A DNA stretch of 64,000 bases, from NCBI GenBank assembly GCA_030765065.1, contig CM060990.1, positions 9,671,501-9,735,500 on the forward strand, read 5' to 3'. A program made the position numbers and the translations under genes. Under the pieces are notes generated by a model. That model worked only from the letters and a program-made list of their open reading frames with translations. It was not told the origin of the DNA and searched no databases. The DNA comes from Deroplatys truncata (Eukaryota; Arthropoda; Insecta; Mantodea; Mantidae). Shown piece by piece: positions 12,366 to 23,830 of this stretch. How positions within the stretch are numbered: position 1 is the stretch's first letter; each line of letters opens with the position of its first letter.

Positions 12366-13552
12366 AAATGTTGGTTATATCCATATATGTTATTAGGTAC
12401 TTAGATAGCTCAGGGTTACACCCAAATCTAAACAAGAAATTGTTATACATATACATTTGCATACTCCGTTGGTGACATAAACGACAAATGATTATAAACT
12501 CAAATATTTACAGAAGAAAAGTAACAAACATAATGGAGAATTACCGAAATAAACAAGGTTATACTTAACTTCTAGTTTATGGGTTAAATTGCAGCGTTCC
12601 TTTGTTATTCTTTGAAGCTGCTGCAATAATGATTTTAAACAAAACTTCGCCGAGAAAGTGGCGTTTAAGGCACTTGTGGTTATACATTAAAATGTTATTT
12701 CTCATGTTCAAGAGCGGTTGTACCACGCTGCATAGACTTGGACAGATTTTCTCGGCATGATTACCAATCATCACTTAGCGTAGCTTCAAACGTGGATTTA
12801 ATTTTAAATAAATCCCAAGGTATTTATCTGCAAAACACGCTAATTAAACTACAGAGTGATGGTACTAATGTAACGGGAAGGGCATTTGTAATGCTCCAAT
12901 TCCTCTCCCAGCGGAATTCATCGGCGACGCAGCAACCCTTCTCATTATTGTTATATGGCGGTGGTGTTTGAAATGTCTTTATTGCCTCCTTTTCTTTTGC
13001 ATGCTAAATTATGATTCTAATACTGCAGCAGATGAGAACTCGTGTCAAATGATGTAAAGATAATGGTTATTATCTAGACTGCTACAATACCTGGTATTTA
13101 CTGACAAAGCACAACTTTTGAAAACAGTATTAATTCTAAGAGTCAAAATCCATGACTAAGTTTGAAGCTCATTTTATACTAAAATCACTTGCTCCAAACG
13201 GTTGGATAGATTTGGTCTAGAAATGCACAAATACTCGCACTCTCTGTTTTGATCCTATGAAAACAGCTAAAGTATTTATACATACAGGTTAATCTACCCT
13301 TTTACATGTTGGTGTACAAAGATAATTAACTACAAGAACTTAAAGCAAAGTTTGGGTGAATTTCTCAAACCTTTTGTAACACTTCTGAGCGTCTTACTGC
13401 GGCGGCACTTGAAAGTATTAGCAAGTGTTTATATTCGTGTCTGCAGAGACGGTGCATCAAGTGCAACTGGGGTCCATGAGCTCAGAATTACCCAAACTTT
13501 GTCCCATGAGTTTAACTAGAAAATCATATCCAAATTACCGTAATCGAACCGA
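12366..13552. other. AT-rich noncoding stretch
   Basis: I see no gene. Short frames at 12577-12774 and 12738-12971 have no recognisable domain. Confidence 0.35.
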
Positions 13553-14000
13553 GTGAGGTAGATCCGCGATAACGTGCAACGCTCGAATTCGTGAGGCCCT
13601 AAGTTCGATTCGTGGGGCTAACCACCCTAACTGTGGGTTCTTCATGGTTGGTAAGCCGAATGCTGGAGTGGTTTCTCTTCTACCGCAAATTTCATTTGCC
13701 TCATTTCCTATCATTTCGCTTCCCCTTCCATGTTTCGGGTAGGCTTGGGGCCGTGTAATGTCCGTTGGTGTTAGAGGCGCAGATGGAAGGTTCTTCTGGG
13801 TCCTACCAGATGGCAGCCTTCTCTGAGCCGCCTAGATGGGTCAAGTTTTTACAGTTATTGCCAAAGGGAAGCCTCTCTGCGCAGCCCGCCGGTGTGACAG
13901 GGTCATCAAGCTTGGAATCGTTAGGGACCTCTGCGCGTTTCTGTCGGCCAATCTCCTGCGTTTCCTTCATCTCATGGTACGCACTAGAGCTGTCCATCGA
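13553..14000 (+). repeat. tRNA-derived SINE with long 3' tail
   Basis: A degraded head (GTGAGGTAGATCCGCGATAAC, B box AAGTTCGATTCGTGG) is followed by GGTAAGCCGAATGCTGGAGTGG and then by the tail block shared in inverted orientation with 5096-5290. The 149- and 139-codon frames over this region are in repeat sequence. Confidence 0.5.
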
Positions 14001-17000
14001 AAGAGTTTTGGTCTCTGGTACCGTTCATGCCTTCGAACTCAAATACGGGCGAGCTGTATGCAGTGGATTCCGAGCGGTGTCGCACTGTCGGTATATGTCT
14101 CATTTCCTGTTCGAACGCCCAGAGCGACCAGACCCAAGGAGAGGACTCGGTCTGTTTGCTTCACTGGCGTTGCTGTCTTCCTTATATGTAGCTCTAGTTC
14201 ACGTGATAATATAGTCACGATACAAGCGCTGTATGCACTAAGAATTAATTACTAACAATAATAACATTTTTCGGATGTTTTACAATTAGTTTATTATTCA
14301 GCTATTATGTGTGTAGATTATGAGGTACATTCTTTCCTTGAAGTCATGACAAAATTTGAACTTTCCTAGAATTTATATTGGGTATTTTTTCTTTAAACAT
14401 AGAGTGATAGATCGCATTGTCCCTTACTCTCACACGTTGTTCCTGCCTCTGAGAAGGACCGGAAACCATTCCCTAAACACTACATTACTCAGCTCTTTAT
14501 GATAATCACCACCACTTTTTGACTGAAAAGCTAAATCAGTCCCTTATAAGAAACTATATCTGGCACGGTAGATTATTAGATATGATCCTTTACCTAATAG
14601 AATCATTAGAACACCGTTTCATTTAGAATCTTGCCATGGTTTTACCCGAGTTTCGTCAGTGTAAATAGCTGGACGAGGGTGTTCTTCTGCACTTTAAAAC
14701 ATGATCATTATTTCATTTCTTGCATTATAATACATAACTTGTAATTTTTTTAACCAAATTTTCATACAGGTAACTCAGTTGTGTTTTCCTCTCGCAGAAA
14801 TTTGGAATGAAATTGTATATGTAACTTTTATTATATTTATTTTGGAACATATTTTGCTTAGGTGTAATGATAAAACGAAACATGAAAATGGAATTTGTGT
14901 ATCATAATAGTAAAAGAAATGTTGATCATAACAAACGAAAACGCAGTAACATGACATAGGCTACTGCCTTAACACACTGAAGCAATACGCCTGACAACAC
15001 CGCTGTGGTATGAACTCTCAAATGAGCGGTCACGATGATTTTAAAGGCACCGAAACGACATTTCTGCATACGATAATAAGAGTTTTTGTGCGATATTTTA
15101 AAGGAACTTCAATAAGCTATTACAGCAATTGAGCTTTAATTGGAATAGTTGTGTAACATATTCAGGGTATAGTCTCGTTATTAATAGGAAATGTGTCCTT
15201 TATATTGCAGTAACGGGATTAAATACCAGTAAATATGTTCTTCTATCACTCAAAGCGAATAGGGAATCTTCAAACCAACACTTATTGTCACTACAAATTT
15301 ACGACGTTGATTGTATATCGTTGAAAGCATTGAAGCTATTGTTAACCCAGAACACCTTCATTTTGTGCAGGAAGGAATTATTATTATTATTTAATGTTAA
15401 GCATACAAATGAGAAGAAAGAAATTGTAATATTTTCATCATTAACGTTCGGTGTCCTAGACTCGTTGGGCATTCTCCTCCAGATCTTAATCCGCTATACG
15501 ATAAGAAAAACGGTTTAGTTTGAGTGAGGTCACAGTTGGAAGATATTGAGGCGAGATGCCAAGAACGGTTGATTTGAACCTGCAAGTCGAGGGCAAAATT
15601 ACATGTTACACAAGTTCTTTAACTAACTTTGGTGAAAGTAAGGATGCAAGAAGAACATTGCAAGAAGAACAAGCAAACCTTCAGGTCTAAGTTATCCAGC
15701 AAGGTGGAAACAGAAAACTGGTGATTATTCTTAGATGATATTCTAAGGCACACTATACATGTTGCGCAAGCAATTCATTGTGGAACAGATAATCTAGCTG
15801 ATAAGTTTCCTCTCCAGGAATTAATTTATTATTGTATATCAAATGGAACAAAACCACACTGAAGGTAAATATATGTGAATTTAATTTCCACAAGTAGCAC
15901 CTTAGGCTAACAGTTTTTGTTGCCTGAAAATAACATTATTTGAGCTCATATGAAATTATTTTAAATTCGCAGAATTCCATATGCTTTAGTTATCCCTCTC
16001 ATTAACATGAACAAATCAATTTTTGAAAGTCCAGAAGTTTCTTTGCATCATAAAGATTTAATATTGGGTAAAATGGACGGCATAGACCATCTCATGTAAG
16101 TACACACGTCTTGATGTTGTTGAGGAATTTGGTTGCATTGGACAAATACTTATTTTGTTAAAAATTTAGAAGACGAGGCAACTGTAAAAAGGAGTTCGTA
16201 TGCCGGGAGTAAAAATATTCTATAGTAAATGTAGAATGAAGCTACGCATGGGTTCTGTTAATTCGTCAGTATTCGTAATAAGCAACAACATGCATAATAA
16301 TGGTCCTTAATTAGTATCTGTTTCAGTAACCGAGGCTATAATCGTAAAACATACTAATTATCCTGTGCAATTCCCGAAAATATAAGTAACACATTCGCTT
16401 TCTGCTTATTCTGCAGCTTTCTCACAGTTTCTCCACTTAAGATTCAGATTCTCGTCCAAAACTATTATTTTATATAGTGAGTTCTACGCAGAGTATATCT
16501 GGAATAGCTGTTGCAAATAAGTGTCAAAACGAACATATTAAGTGAATGGGATATGAAAAGCCATTTACTCTCCTCTGTGCGGTTTTGTAACAAGTCTCTC
16601 TGTAATTTAGATTTCTCTTCAGGCCAATAGCGTTCTCTGATTTAGGATGCTTATGCAAACATTTTTGAAAACATTTGTGTAGTTCTTGTCTAAATATACT
16701 GAAAAGAGTTTAATTTTACATAAAGTCAAGCTTATATTTGAACATCGTATATGTCCATTCCATACATTGTAATAACAGTTTGTCTTGAATAAAACAAGCT
16801 TTCATAAATGTTATTAGCTAAGGCAGTGATAAATATGTCCTTAAATAATTCCTGCATATGTGCAGGATACCCTGGCAATAGTTTGCCAATTTCTCCCGCA
16901 AATCGAATAACTTTAGGTGCTTTTCTGTTGTACATGTCGTTGGTTGATTTTACAATTAAGTAGACCTTTATGCTTAAAAACCGCCATTATATTTCAAATT

Positions 17001-17240
17001 TCACCATACTTCACTCTTATTAACATGGTGCAAAAATGAAGTTTCTCTGTTAGTTTCCATACCAAACTTTCCTCTCAGTTTCACAAAATGTAAAATGCCA
17101 GGTAAGAAACCCAGAAATTCAACTGAAGCTTTTGGGTGTAAATTGTAACATTATTATTCCACAGCCATTGTAAACTTTAAATTAGAAGTTACCTTACAAG
17201 AGATAATGAATTTTATGCAACTGTAACTTAAACACAATGA
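14001..17240. other. AT-rich noncoding stretch
   Basis: No confident gene. A plus-strand segment at about 15400-15520 resembles retroelement or transposase sequence too weakly to assign. The rest shows no structure that I recognise. Confidence 0.35.
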
Positions 17241-18833
17241 TTCCGCAACAAGCTCATCTCCATCACATACATGGTCTACCCCTAGTCACTGCTCGGGTGC
17301 TGCCCACATTCACTGGAAGAGAGGACAATCAGCTACCAATAGGTTCACCGCCATTACACACACACTCTACTTCGTGTAATGCCCACTTTTATGATCACAT
17401 TCATTGATCAAAACTAGATACACTGCCTACAACCTCACATACATAACACGCACAATTTACTTCATGTAATGTTCATTGTTTTGAAGACATTCATTGAGCT
17501 ATAACACAATACACTGGCCACAACCCCTCCTACAAAATATACACATTTTACTACATGTAATGTTCATTGTTTTGAAGACATTCATTGAGCTATAACACAA
17601 TACACTGGCCACAACCCCTCCTACACAATATACACATTTTACTACATGTAATGTTCATTGTTTTGAAGACATTCATTGAGATATAACACAATACACTGGC
17701 CACAACCCCTCCTACACAATATACACAGTTTACTACATGTAATGTTCATTGTTTTGAAGACATTCATTGAGCTATAACACAATACATGGCCACAACCCCT
17801 CCAACACAATATACACATTTTACTACATGTAATGTTCATTGTTTTGAAGACATTCATTGAGCTATAACACAATACACTGGCCACAACCCCTCCTACACAA
17901 TATACACAGTTTACTACATGTAATGTTCATTGTTCTGAAGACATTCATTGAGCTACAACACAATACACTGGCCACAACCCCTCCTACACAATATACACAA
18001 TTTACTTCATGTAATGTTCATTGTTCTGAAGACATTCATTGAGCTATAACACCATACACTGGCCACAACCCCTCCTACACAATATACACAGTTTACTACA
18101 TGTAATGTTCATTGTTCTGAAGACAGTCATTGAGCTATAACACAATACACTGACCACAACCCCTCCTACACAATATACACAGTTTACTTCATGTAATGTT
18201 CATTGTTCTGAAAACATTCATTGAGCTATAACACCATACACAGGCCACAACCCCTCCTACACAATATACACAATTTACTTCATGTAATGTTCATTGTTCT
18301 GAAGACATTCATTGAGCTATAACACCATACACTGCCCATAACCGCTCCTACACAATATACACAGTTTACTTCGTGTACTGTTCAGTGTTATGCTAATATT
18401 CATTGAGCTATAACACAATACACTGGCCACAACTCCTCTTACACAATACACACAATTTACTTCATGTAATGTTCATTGTTCTGAAGACATTCATTGAGCT
18501 ATAACACAATACACTGGCCGCAACCCCTCCTACACAGTATACACAGGTTTCTTCGTGTAATGTTCATAGTTATGCTAATTTTCATTGAGCAATAACATAA
18601 TACACGGCCCACATCCATCCTACACAATATATACAGTTTACTTCGTGTAAGGTTCAGTGTTATAATAATATTCATTGATCTAGAATACAATACACTGTCT
18701 ACAACCCCACACATAGTTTACTTCGTGTAAGGTTCAGTGTTATGATGATATTCATTGAGCTAGAATACAATACAGTGCCTACAATCCCACACATAGTTTA
18801 CTTCGTGTAAGGTTCAGTGTTATGATAATATTC
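17240..18833. repeat. Satellite array, 91-bp subfamily (left half)
   Basis: A 91-bp unit (for example CTACATGTAATGTTCATTG at 17551, 17642 and 17733) repeats with the shared core ACATTCATTGAGCTATAACA and ACACTGGCCACAACCCCTCC. The left edge (17240-17400) and right edge (18600-18833) grade into the 80-bp form seen after 21503. The array is interrupted by the Merlin element. Translated frames here are repeat-derived. Confidence 0.9.
18826..18833. repeat. Merlin left target-site duplication
   Basis: TAATATTC immediately outside the left TIR. It matches TAACATTC outside the right TIR at 7 of 8 bases. Both are part of the satellite unit, so the target was a satellite repeat. Confidence 0.7.
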
Positions 18834-18857
18834 GGCTGCATTGTCATACTGTTTCCC
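18834..18857 (+). repeat. Merlin left TIR
   Basis: The TIR starts GGCTGC and runs through ATTGTCATACTGTTTCCC. It mirrors the right TIR with mismatches only at positions 3, 5 and 6. Confidence 0.8.
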
Positions 18858-19194
18858 CGCATTTATACGTGAAGTAAACTCAGGATTCACGAAAGTAATT
18901 ACCTTACTTGTTGCACTAGTTGTATATGAAGTCGGTTGTGCATAAATCCAAGGTTGGAACGCGAATTGTTTGTGTATCACTGAAATGGTGTAATTAGCAA
19001 AGTTACTAGAGTAAACGCGGCCATCTTCACGGTAAGACTGCTGCAGATTCGGAAGTGCCAACTGCAGTACGAATTAGGTAATCCGCTAAGTGAAGAATGT
19101 GTTGGTATTGCTGGTTGTTGTTGTTAATTTCATAGCCGCTTAAAATAAGAGCGGGAATGATTCAGAGTCAGCTGAGAATACTTCTGAGTAGAAA

Positions 19195-20160
19195 ATGGCT
19201 TGCAGAGGGTGCCAAGTAAGTGTGAAGAAAGTGATGAGGGAGTTAACGGGTATGGAAAACCTGCAGGTACTGCAGGAATTCCTGGTGCAGCATGGAATTA
19301 TTAACGAAGTATGTATCTGCGAAGTATGCGACGAAATCGTTCCATTAAAATGGAGGAAAGGAAGGCGGATATTTTTCATATGCCAAAAGGGTCACCCAAG
19401 GAGGGTAGTAAGTGCTAAAAAAGGTACTTTTATTGGTGACTCACATCTCTCTCCACAACAAATAATGCACTTTTGTATACTGTGGTGCATACTAGAAAAT
19501 CCCAGAACAAGCACAATAATGTGCGAGATGGATGTAAACTCGCACACCGTAGTAAACCGGTCTAGCTATTGCCGGTCAATCTGTGTGAATTGGGCGCTAC
19601 AAAACCGCAGGCGAATTGGAGGAATCGGGACAGTGGTTGAAATCGATGAATCCAAGTTCGGACGTAGAAAGTACAACCGTGGGCATCACATCGAAGGCCA
19701 ATGGGTGTTCGGAGGTGTCCAACGAGACATGAAGACCAACTTCTTCCTTGTTCCAGTGGAACGCAGGGATAAGGACACATTATTGCGTATAATTGAAGAC
19801 TGGATTTTACCCGGAACAACAATAATATCAGACTGCTGGAAATCATATGATACACTCCAAGACGAAGGATTCCGGCACCTTCGAGTAAACCACTCCGTGG
19901 AATTCGTGAGCAGCTGCGCTAGCGGACAAATCCACAGGATTAATATACGAAGACTGGCAGGGGAGGCGCTCCCAATCCATACCAACACTATCGAGTCCAA
20001 GTGGAAAGACTGCAAGCATTCAATTACCATTTTCGGACGAAGAAAGGAACATTTTGCAGGTTACCTAGCTGAATACTTATTCAAACGTAGGTATCAGAAA
20101 AAAGACAGGCTGCACCATCTGCTAAAAGAAGCAGCGAGAGACTATCCGCCAGAAGTGTAA
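19195..20160 (+). CDS. Merlin transposase (ISXO2/IS1595-like DDE)
   Basis: An intact 321-residue frame from ATG to TAA, close to full length for Merlin transposases. Residues 40-67 form a zinc-ribbon-like region (C42-x2-C45, then C63 and H67). The ISXO2-like catalytic domain follows with a D-D-E triad: D151 in VVEIDESKFGRRK, D213 in IISDCWKSY and E267 in NTIESKWKDCK. The flanking NRGHHIEGQWVFGG is also typical of the family. The protein should bind the TIRs and catalyse cut-and-paste transposition in the nucleus. No intron or lesion is seen. The last codons are duplicated downstream in the minisatellite. The family assignment comes from motifs that I recognise, not from a search. Confidence 0.9.
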   Translation: MACRGCQVSVKKVMRELTGMENLQVLQEFLVQHGIINEVCICEVCDEIVPLKWRKGRRIFFICQKGHPRRVVSAKKGTFIGDSHLSPQQIMHFCILWCILENPRTSTIMCEMDVNSHTVVNRSSYCRSICVNWALQNRRRIGGIGTVVEIDESKFGRRKYNRGHHIEGQWVFGGVQRDMKTNFFLVPVERRDKDTLLRIIEDWILPGTTIISDCWKSYDTLQDEGFRHLRVNHSVEFVSSCASGQIHRINIRRLAGEALPIHTNTIESKWKDCKHSITIFGRRKEHFAGYLAEYLFKRRYQKKDRLHHLLKEAARDYPPEV

Positions 20161-20815
20161 ATGTGTTACCCTTAAAGTTTTAACGTTTTATATAGAAGCA
20201 GCGAGAGACTATCCGCCAGAAGTGTAAATGTGTTACCCTTAAAGTTTTAAAGTTTTATATAGGACGTTACTGTGCAAGATTTAAAGTTTTATACAGGACG
20301 TTACTGTGAAAGTTTTATATAGGACGTTACTGTGAAAGATTTAAAGTTTTATATAGGACATTAGTGTGAAAGATTTAAAGTTTTATATAGGACGTTACTG
20401 TGAAAGATTTAAAGTTTTATATAGGACGTTACTGTGAAAGATTTAAAGTTTTATATAGGATGTTACTGTGAAAGATTTAAAGTTTTATATAGGACATTAG
20501 TGTGAAAGATTTAAAGTTTTATATAGAAGCAGCGAGAGACTATCCGCCAGAAGTGTAAATGTGTTACCCTTAAAGTTTTAAAGTTTTATATAGGACGTTA
20601 CTGTGCTAGATTTAAAGTTTTATACAGGACGTTACTGTGAAAGTTTTATATAGGACGTTACTGTGAAAGATTTAAAGTTTTATATAGGACATTATTGTGA
20701 AAGATTTAAAGTTTTATATAGGACGTTACTGTGAAAGATTTAAAGTTTTATATAGGACGTTACTGTGAAAGATTTAAAGTTTTATATAGGATGTTACTGT
20801 GAAAGATTTAATAAA
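20161..20815 (+). repeat. 34-bp minisatellite inside Merlin, with captured copies of the gene's 3' end
   Basis: The core unit of about 34 bp is AAAGATTTAAAGTTTTATAT followed by AGGACGTTACTGTG. Two larger blocks of about 331 bp (starting near 20194 and 20525) each begin with a copy of the transposase 3' end (AGAAGCAGCGAGAGACTATC, stop codon included) and then carry the 34-bp units. A terminal coding segment has therefore been duplicated twice beyond the real stop. Confidence 0.85.
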
Positions 20816-21478
20816 GTTACTTTACCATAACACTGGCAGCTAGTTAACCTAACCTCATAAAAAAAAAGAAACCTAACCTAGCATTGCATGAATTCAGAAA
20901 CCTAAACTTATATTAAAAATGTGATGTGTTACACTCGCCCTCTATTCTTATACAAGCTATTTTTACAAACGCTTATTCTCCATATGCTTCATGTTAATCG
21001 GGATGTTAATCTTATTGCTAATTTTGTTGTAGATGCAAGCGGAATTGGTAGGCTTTTAATTGTTCAACAAAATGTTCCGTGCAAGGGGTAATCTTGCGTG
21101 GGAGGATTTCATTGAAAACCTTTGTGTCGCATCTCTGGGAGATACATAACCAAAATACCCAGTTTCGTGTTTATCCGACTGTTCGTTTCCGAGTTATGCT
21201 GTTCACAGATGGACATGTTTCCCAAGATAAATGGCTGACGTTTACGTTCCGTGAATTCAGACAATTCAGACACGTAAGGTTATACACCAAAAAACCCCAA
21301 AGGGAGTAAGTCGGGGATGTATCTGTGCGATTGGCGGCATTAATTTTTCTGATGTTGGTCGCATTGCGTTGAAGTCAGAGAATGACAGACAGTGCCATCT
21401 GTATCAGACACAGTGCCTTCTGTTGTATTTGTAAGATACAACCGCAGTCGCTAATGCGGGCAAAAGTGACACAAACGA
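20816..21478. other. Merlin 3' noncoding part
   Basis: I see no gene. The 76-codon frame at 21079-21309 has no recognisable domain. Sequence near 21450-21480 adjoins the right TIR. Confidence 0.4.
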
Positions 21479-21502
21479 GGGAAACAGTATGACAATTTAC
21501 CC
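21479..21502 (-). repeat. Merlin right TIR
   Basis: GGGAAACAGTATGACAAT followed by TTACCC, the reverse complement of the left TIR at 21 of 24 positions. It is followed directly by the duplicated target TAACATTC (21503-21510). Confidence 0.8.
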
Positions 21503-22660
21503 TAACATTCATTGAGCTAGAATACAATACAGTGCCTACAACCCCACACATAGTTTACTTCGTGTAAGGTTCAGTGTTATGATAATATTCATTGAGCTAG
21601 AATACAATACACTGCCTACAACCCCACACATAGTTTACTTCGTGTAAGGTTCAGTGTTATGATAATATTCATTGAGCTAGAATACAATACACTGCCTACA
21701 ACCCCACACATAGTTTACTTCGTGTAAGGTTCAGTGTTATGATAATATTCATTGAGCTAGAATACAATACACTGCCTACAACCCCACACATAGTTTACTT
21801 CGTGTAAGGTTCAGTGTTATGATAATATTCATTGAGCTAGAATACAATACAGTGCCTACAACCCCACACATAGTTTACTTCGTGTACTGTTCAGTGTTAT
21901 GATAATATTCATTGAGCTAGAATACAATACACTGCCTACAACCCCACACATAGTTTACTTCGTGTAAGGTTCAGTGTTATGATAATATTCATTGAGCTAG
22001 AATACAATACACTGCCTACAACCCCACACATAGTTTACTTCGTGTAAGGTTCAGTGTTATGATAATATTCATTGAGCTAGAATACAATACAGTGCCTACA
22101 ACCCCACACATAGTTTACTTCGTGTACTGTTCAGTGTTATGATAATATTCATTGAGCTAGAATACAATACACTGCCTACAACCCCACACACAGTTTACTT
22201 CGTGTACTGTTCAGTGTTATGATAATATTCATTGAGCAAGAATACAATACACTGCCCACAACCCCACACAGAGTTTACTTCGTGTAATGTTCAGAGTTAT
22301 GATAATTTTCATTGAGCAAGGATGCAATACGCTGCCTACAACCCCACACACAGTTTACTTCGTGTATTGTTCAGTGTTATGATAATATTCATTGAGCAAT
22401 AACACAATACACTGCCTATAACCGCTCCTACAAAATATACAAAGTTTACTTCGTGTACTGTTCCGTTTTAAGATTATATGCTTCAGCAAGAATACCGTAC
22501 ACTGTCTACAACCTCAGCTACATAACACACACAGTCTACTTCGTGTACTGTTCAGTGTTACGTCATATACATTCAGCAATAATATAATACATTTTCTACA
22601 ACCCCACTTACATAACATATACACCGTCTGCCACTAGTCACTGTTTGGTGTTATGATTAT
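21503..22660. repeat. Satellite array, 80-bp subfamily (right half)
   Basis: A highly regular 80-bp unit (ATTGAGCTAG at 21511, 21591 and 21671) has the core AATACAATACACTGCCTACA and AGTTTACTTCGTGTAAGGTT. Units become more divergent after about 22200 and grade into the next subfamily. Confidence 0.9.
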
Positions 22661-22885
22661 ATTCACTGGGAGAGAAGACAATGTTCTAGCTCCAAATTCA
22701 CCTCCGCCACACAGGCCGTCTACTTCTAGTGAATGTTTGGAGTTTTATCATATTCACTGGGACAGAAAGCAATGAACCAGATTCAAGTTCACCTCCTTCA
22801 ACACACAGTCCACGTGCAGTGACTGTGGAGCCTGATCATATTCGCTGGGAGAGAAGGCAATGAGCTATCTCAAAACTCACCTCCG

Positions 22886-22958
<73 letters not shown>

Positions 22959-23830
22959 CTACATCTAGTGACTGTTCGGAGTTTGATCATATTCTGTGGG
23001 AGAGAAGGGAATGAGTTAGATCCAAGCTGACCTCCGTCACACTCACAGCCTACCTTTAGTAACTGTTCGGAATTTGATTATATTCACTGGGAGAGAAGGC
23101 AATAAGCTAGCTTCTAGTTCACCTCCGTCACACTCACAGCCTACCTTTAGTAACTGTTCGGAATTTGATCATTTTCACTGGGAGTTTAGGCAATAAACTA
23201 GCTTCTAGTTCACCTCCGTCACACTCACAGCCTACCTTTAGTAACTGTTCGGAATTTGATTATATTCACTGGGAGAGAAGGCAATAAGCTAGCTCCTAGC
23301 TCACCTCCGTCACACACTCACACCTCTACCTCTAGTAACTTGTCGGAGTTTGATCATTTTCACTGGGAGTTTAGCCAATAAACTAGCCTCTAGTTCACCT
23401 CCGTCACACTCACAGCCTACCTCTAGTAACTGTTCGGAATTTGATTATATTCACTGGGAGAGAAGGCAATAAACTAGCTCCTACCTCACCTCCGTCACAC
23501 ACTCACACCTCTACCTCTAGTAACTTGTCAGAGTTTGATCATTTTCACTGGGAGTTTAGGCAATAAACTAGCTTCTAGTTCACCTCCGTCACACTCACAG
23601 CCTACCTTTAGTAACTGTTCGGAATTTGATTATATTCACTGGGAGAGAAGGCAATAAGCTAGCTCCTAGCTCACCTCCGTCACACACTCACACCTCTACC
23701 TCTAGTAACTTGTCGGAGTTTGATTATTTTCACTGGAAGTTTAGGCAATAAACTAGCTTCTAGTTCACCTTCGTCACACACGCAGCCTGCCTCTAGTAAC
23801 AGTTCAGAGTTTGATTATATTCACTGTGCC
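22660..23830. repeat. Satellite array, ~93-bp subfamily with dimeric higher-order repeat
   Basis: Units contain TATTCACTGGGAGAGAAGGC, a CACCTCCGTCACAC block and CTAGTAACTGTTCGGA. From about 23080 two variants alternate (GGGAGAGAAGGC and GGGAGTTTAGGC), giving a dimer of about 186 bp repeated at least three times. Shared blocks (AGTCTACTTC, TTTGATCATATTCA) show homology to the neighbouring 80- and 91-bp units. Confidence 0.8.
22888..22957. repeat. (CA)n microsatellite inside a satellite unit
   Basis: About 70 bases of uninterrupted CA, expanded from the CACACACAC of the CCGTCACACAC block of the satellite. Confidence 0.95.

Larger units (their letters stand above)
18834..21502 (+). mobile_element. 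Merlin DNA transposon, apparently complete
   Basis: The 2,669-bp element has 24-bp terminal inverted repeats (18834-18857 and 21479-21502) that match at 21 of 24 positions and share ATTGTCATACTGTTTCCC. Both ends begin with GG, as is usual for Merlin. It is flanked by 8-bp duplications (TAATATTC/TAACATTC), the length expected for Merlin and its bacterial relatives of the IS1016/IS1595 group. Inside are one uninterrupted transposase gene and a 3' minisatellite. The satellite on both sides is continuous once the element and one target copy are removed. It may be autonomous; activity cannot be judged from sequence. Confidence 0.85.

Noticed and set aside
13765-14255. Frames of 149 and 139 codons
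   Set aside because: They lie in SINE tail sequence that is present in inverted orientation at 5.1 kb.
15400-15700. BEL/Pao-like or Tc1-like remnant
   Set aside because: One frame weakly resembles a BEL/Pao RT-RNase H segment, while another frame of the same bases has an SPPDLNP-like motif. Neither is convincing, so no element was assigned.
17642-18714. Long frames in the satellite (for example 17642-17884, 18499-18714)
   Set aside because: They are translations of tandem units, with repeated peptides following the DNA period. There is no coding evidence.
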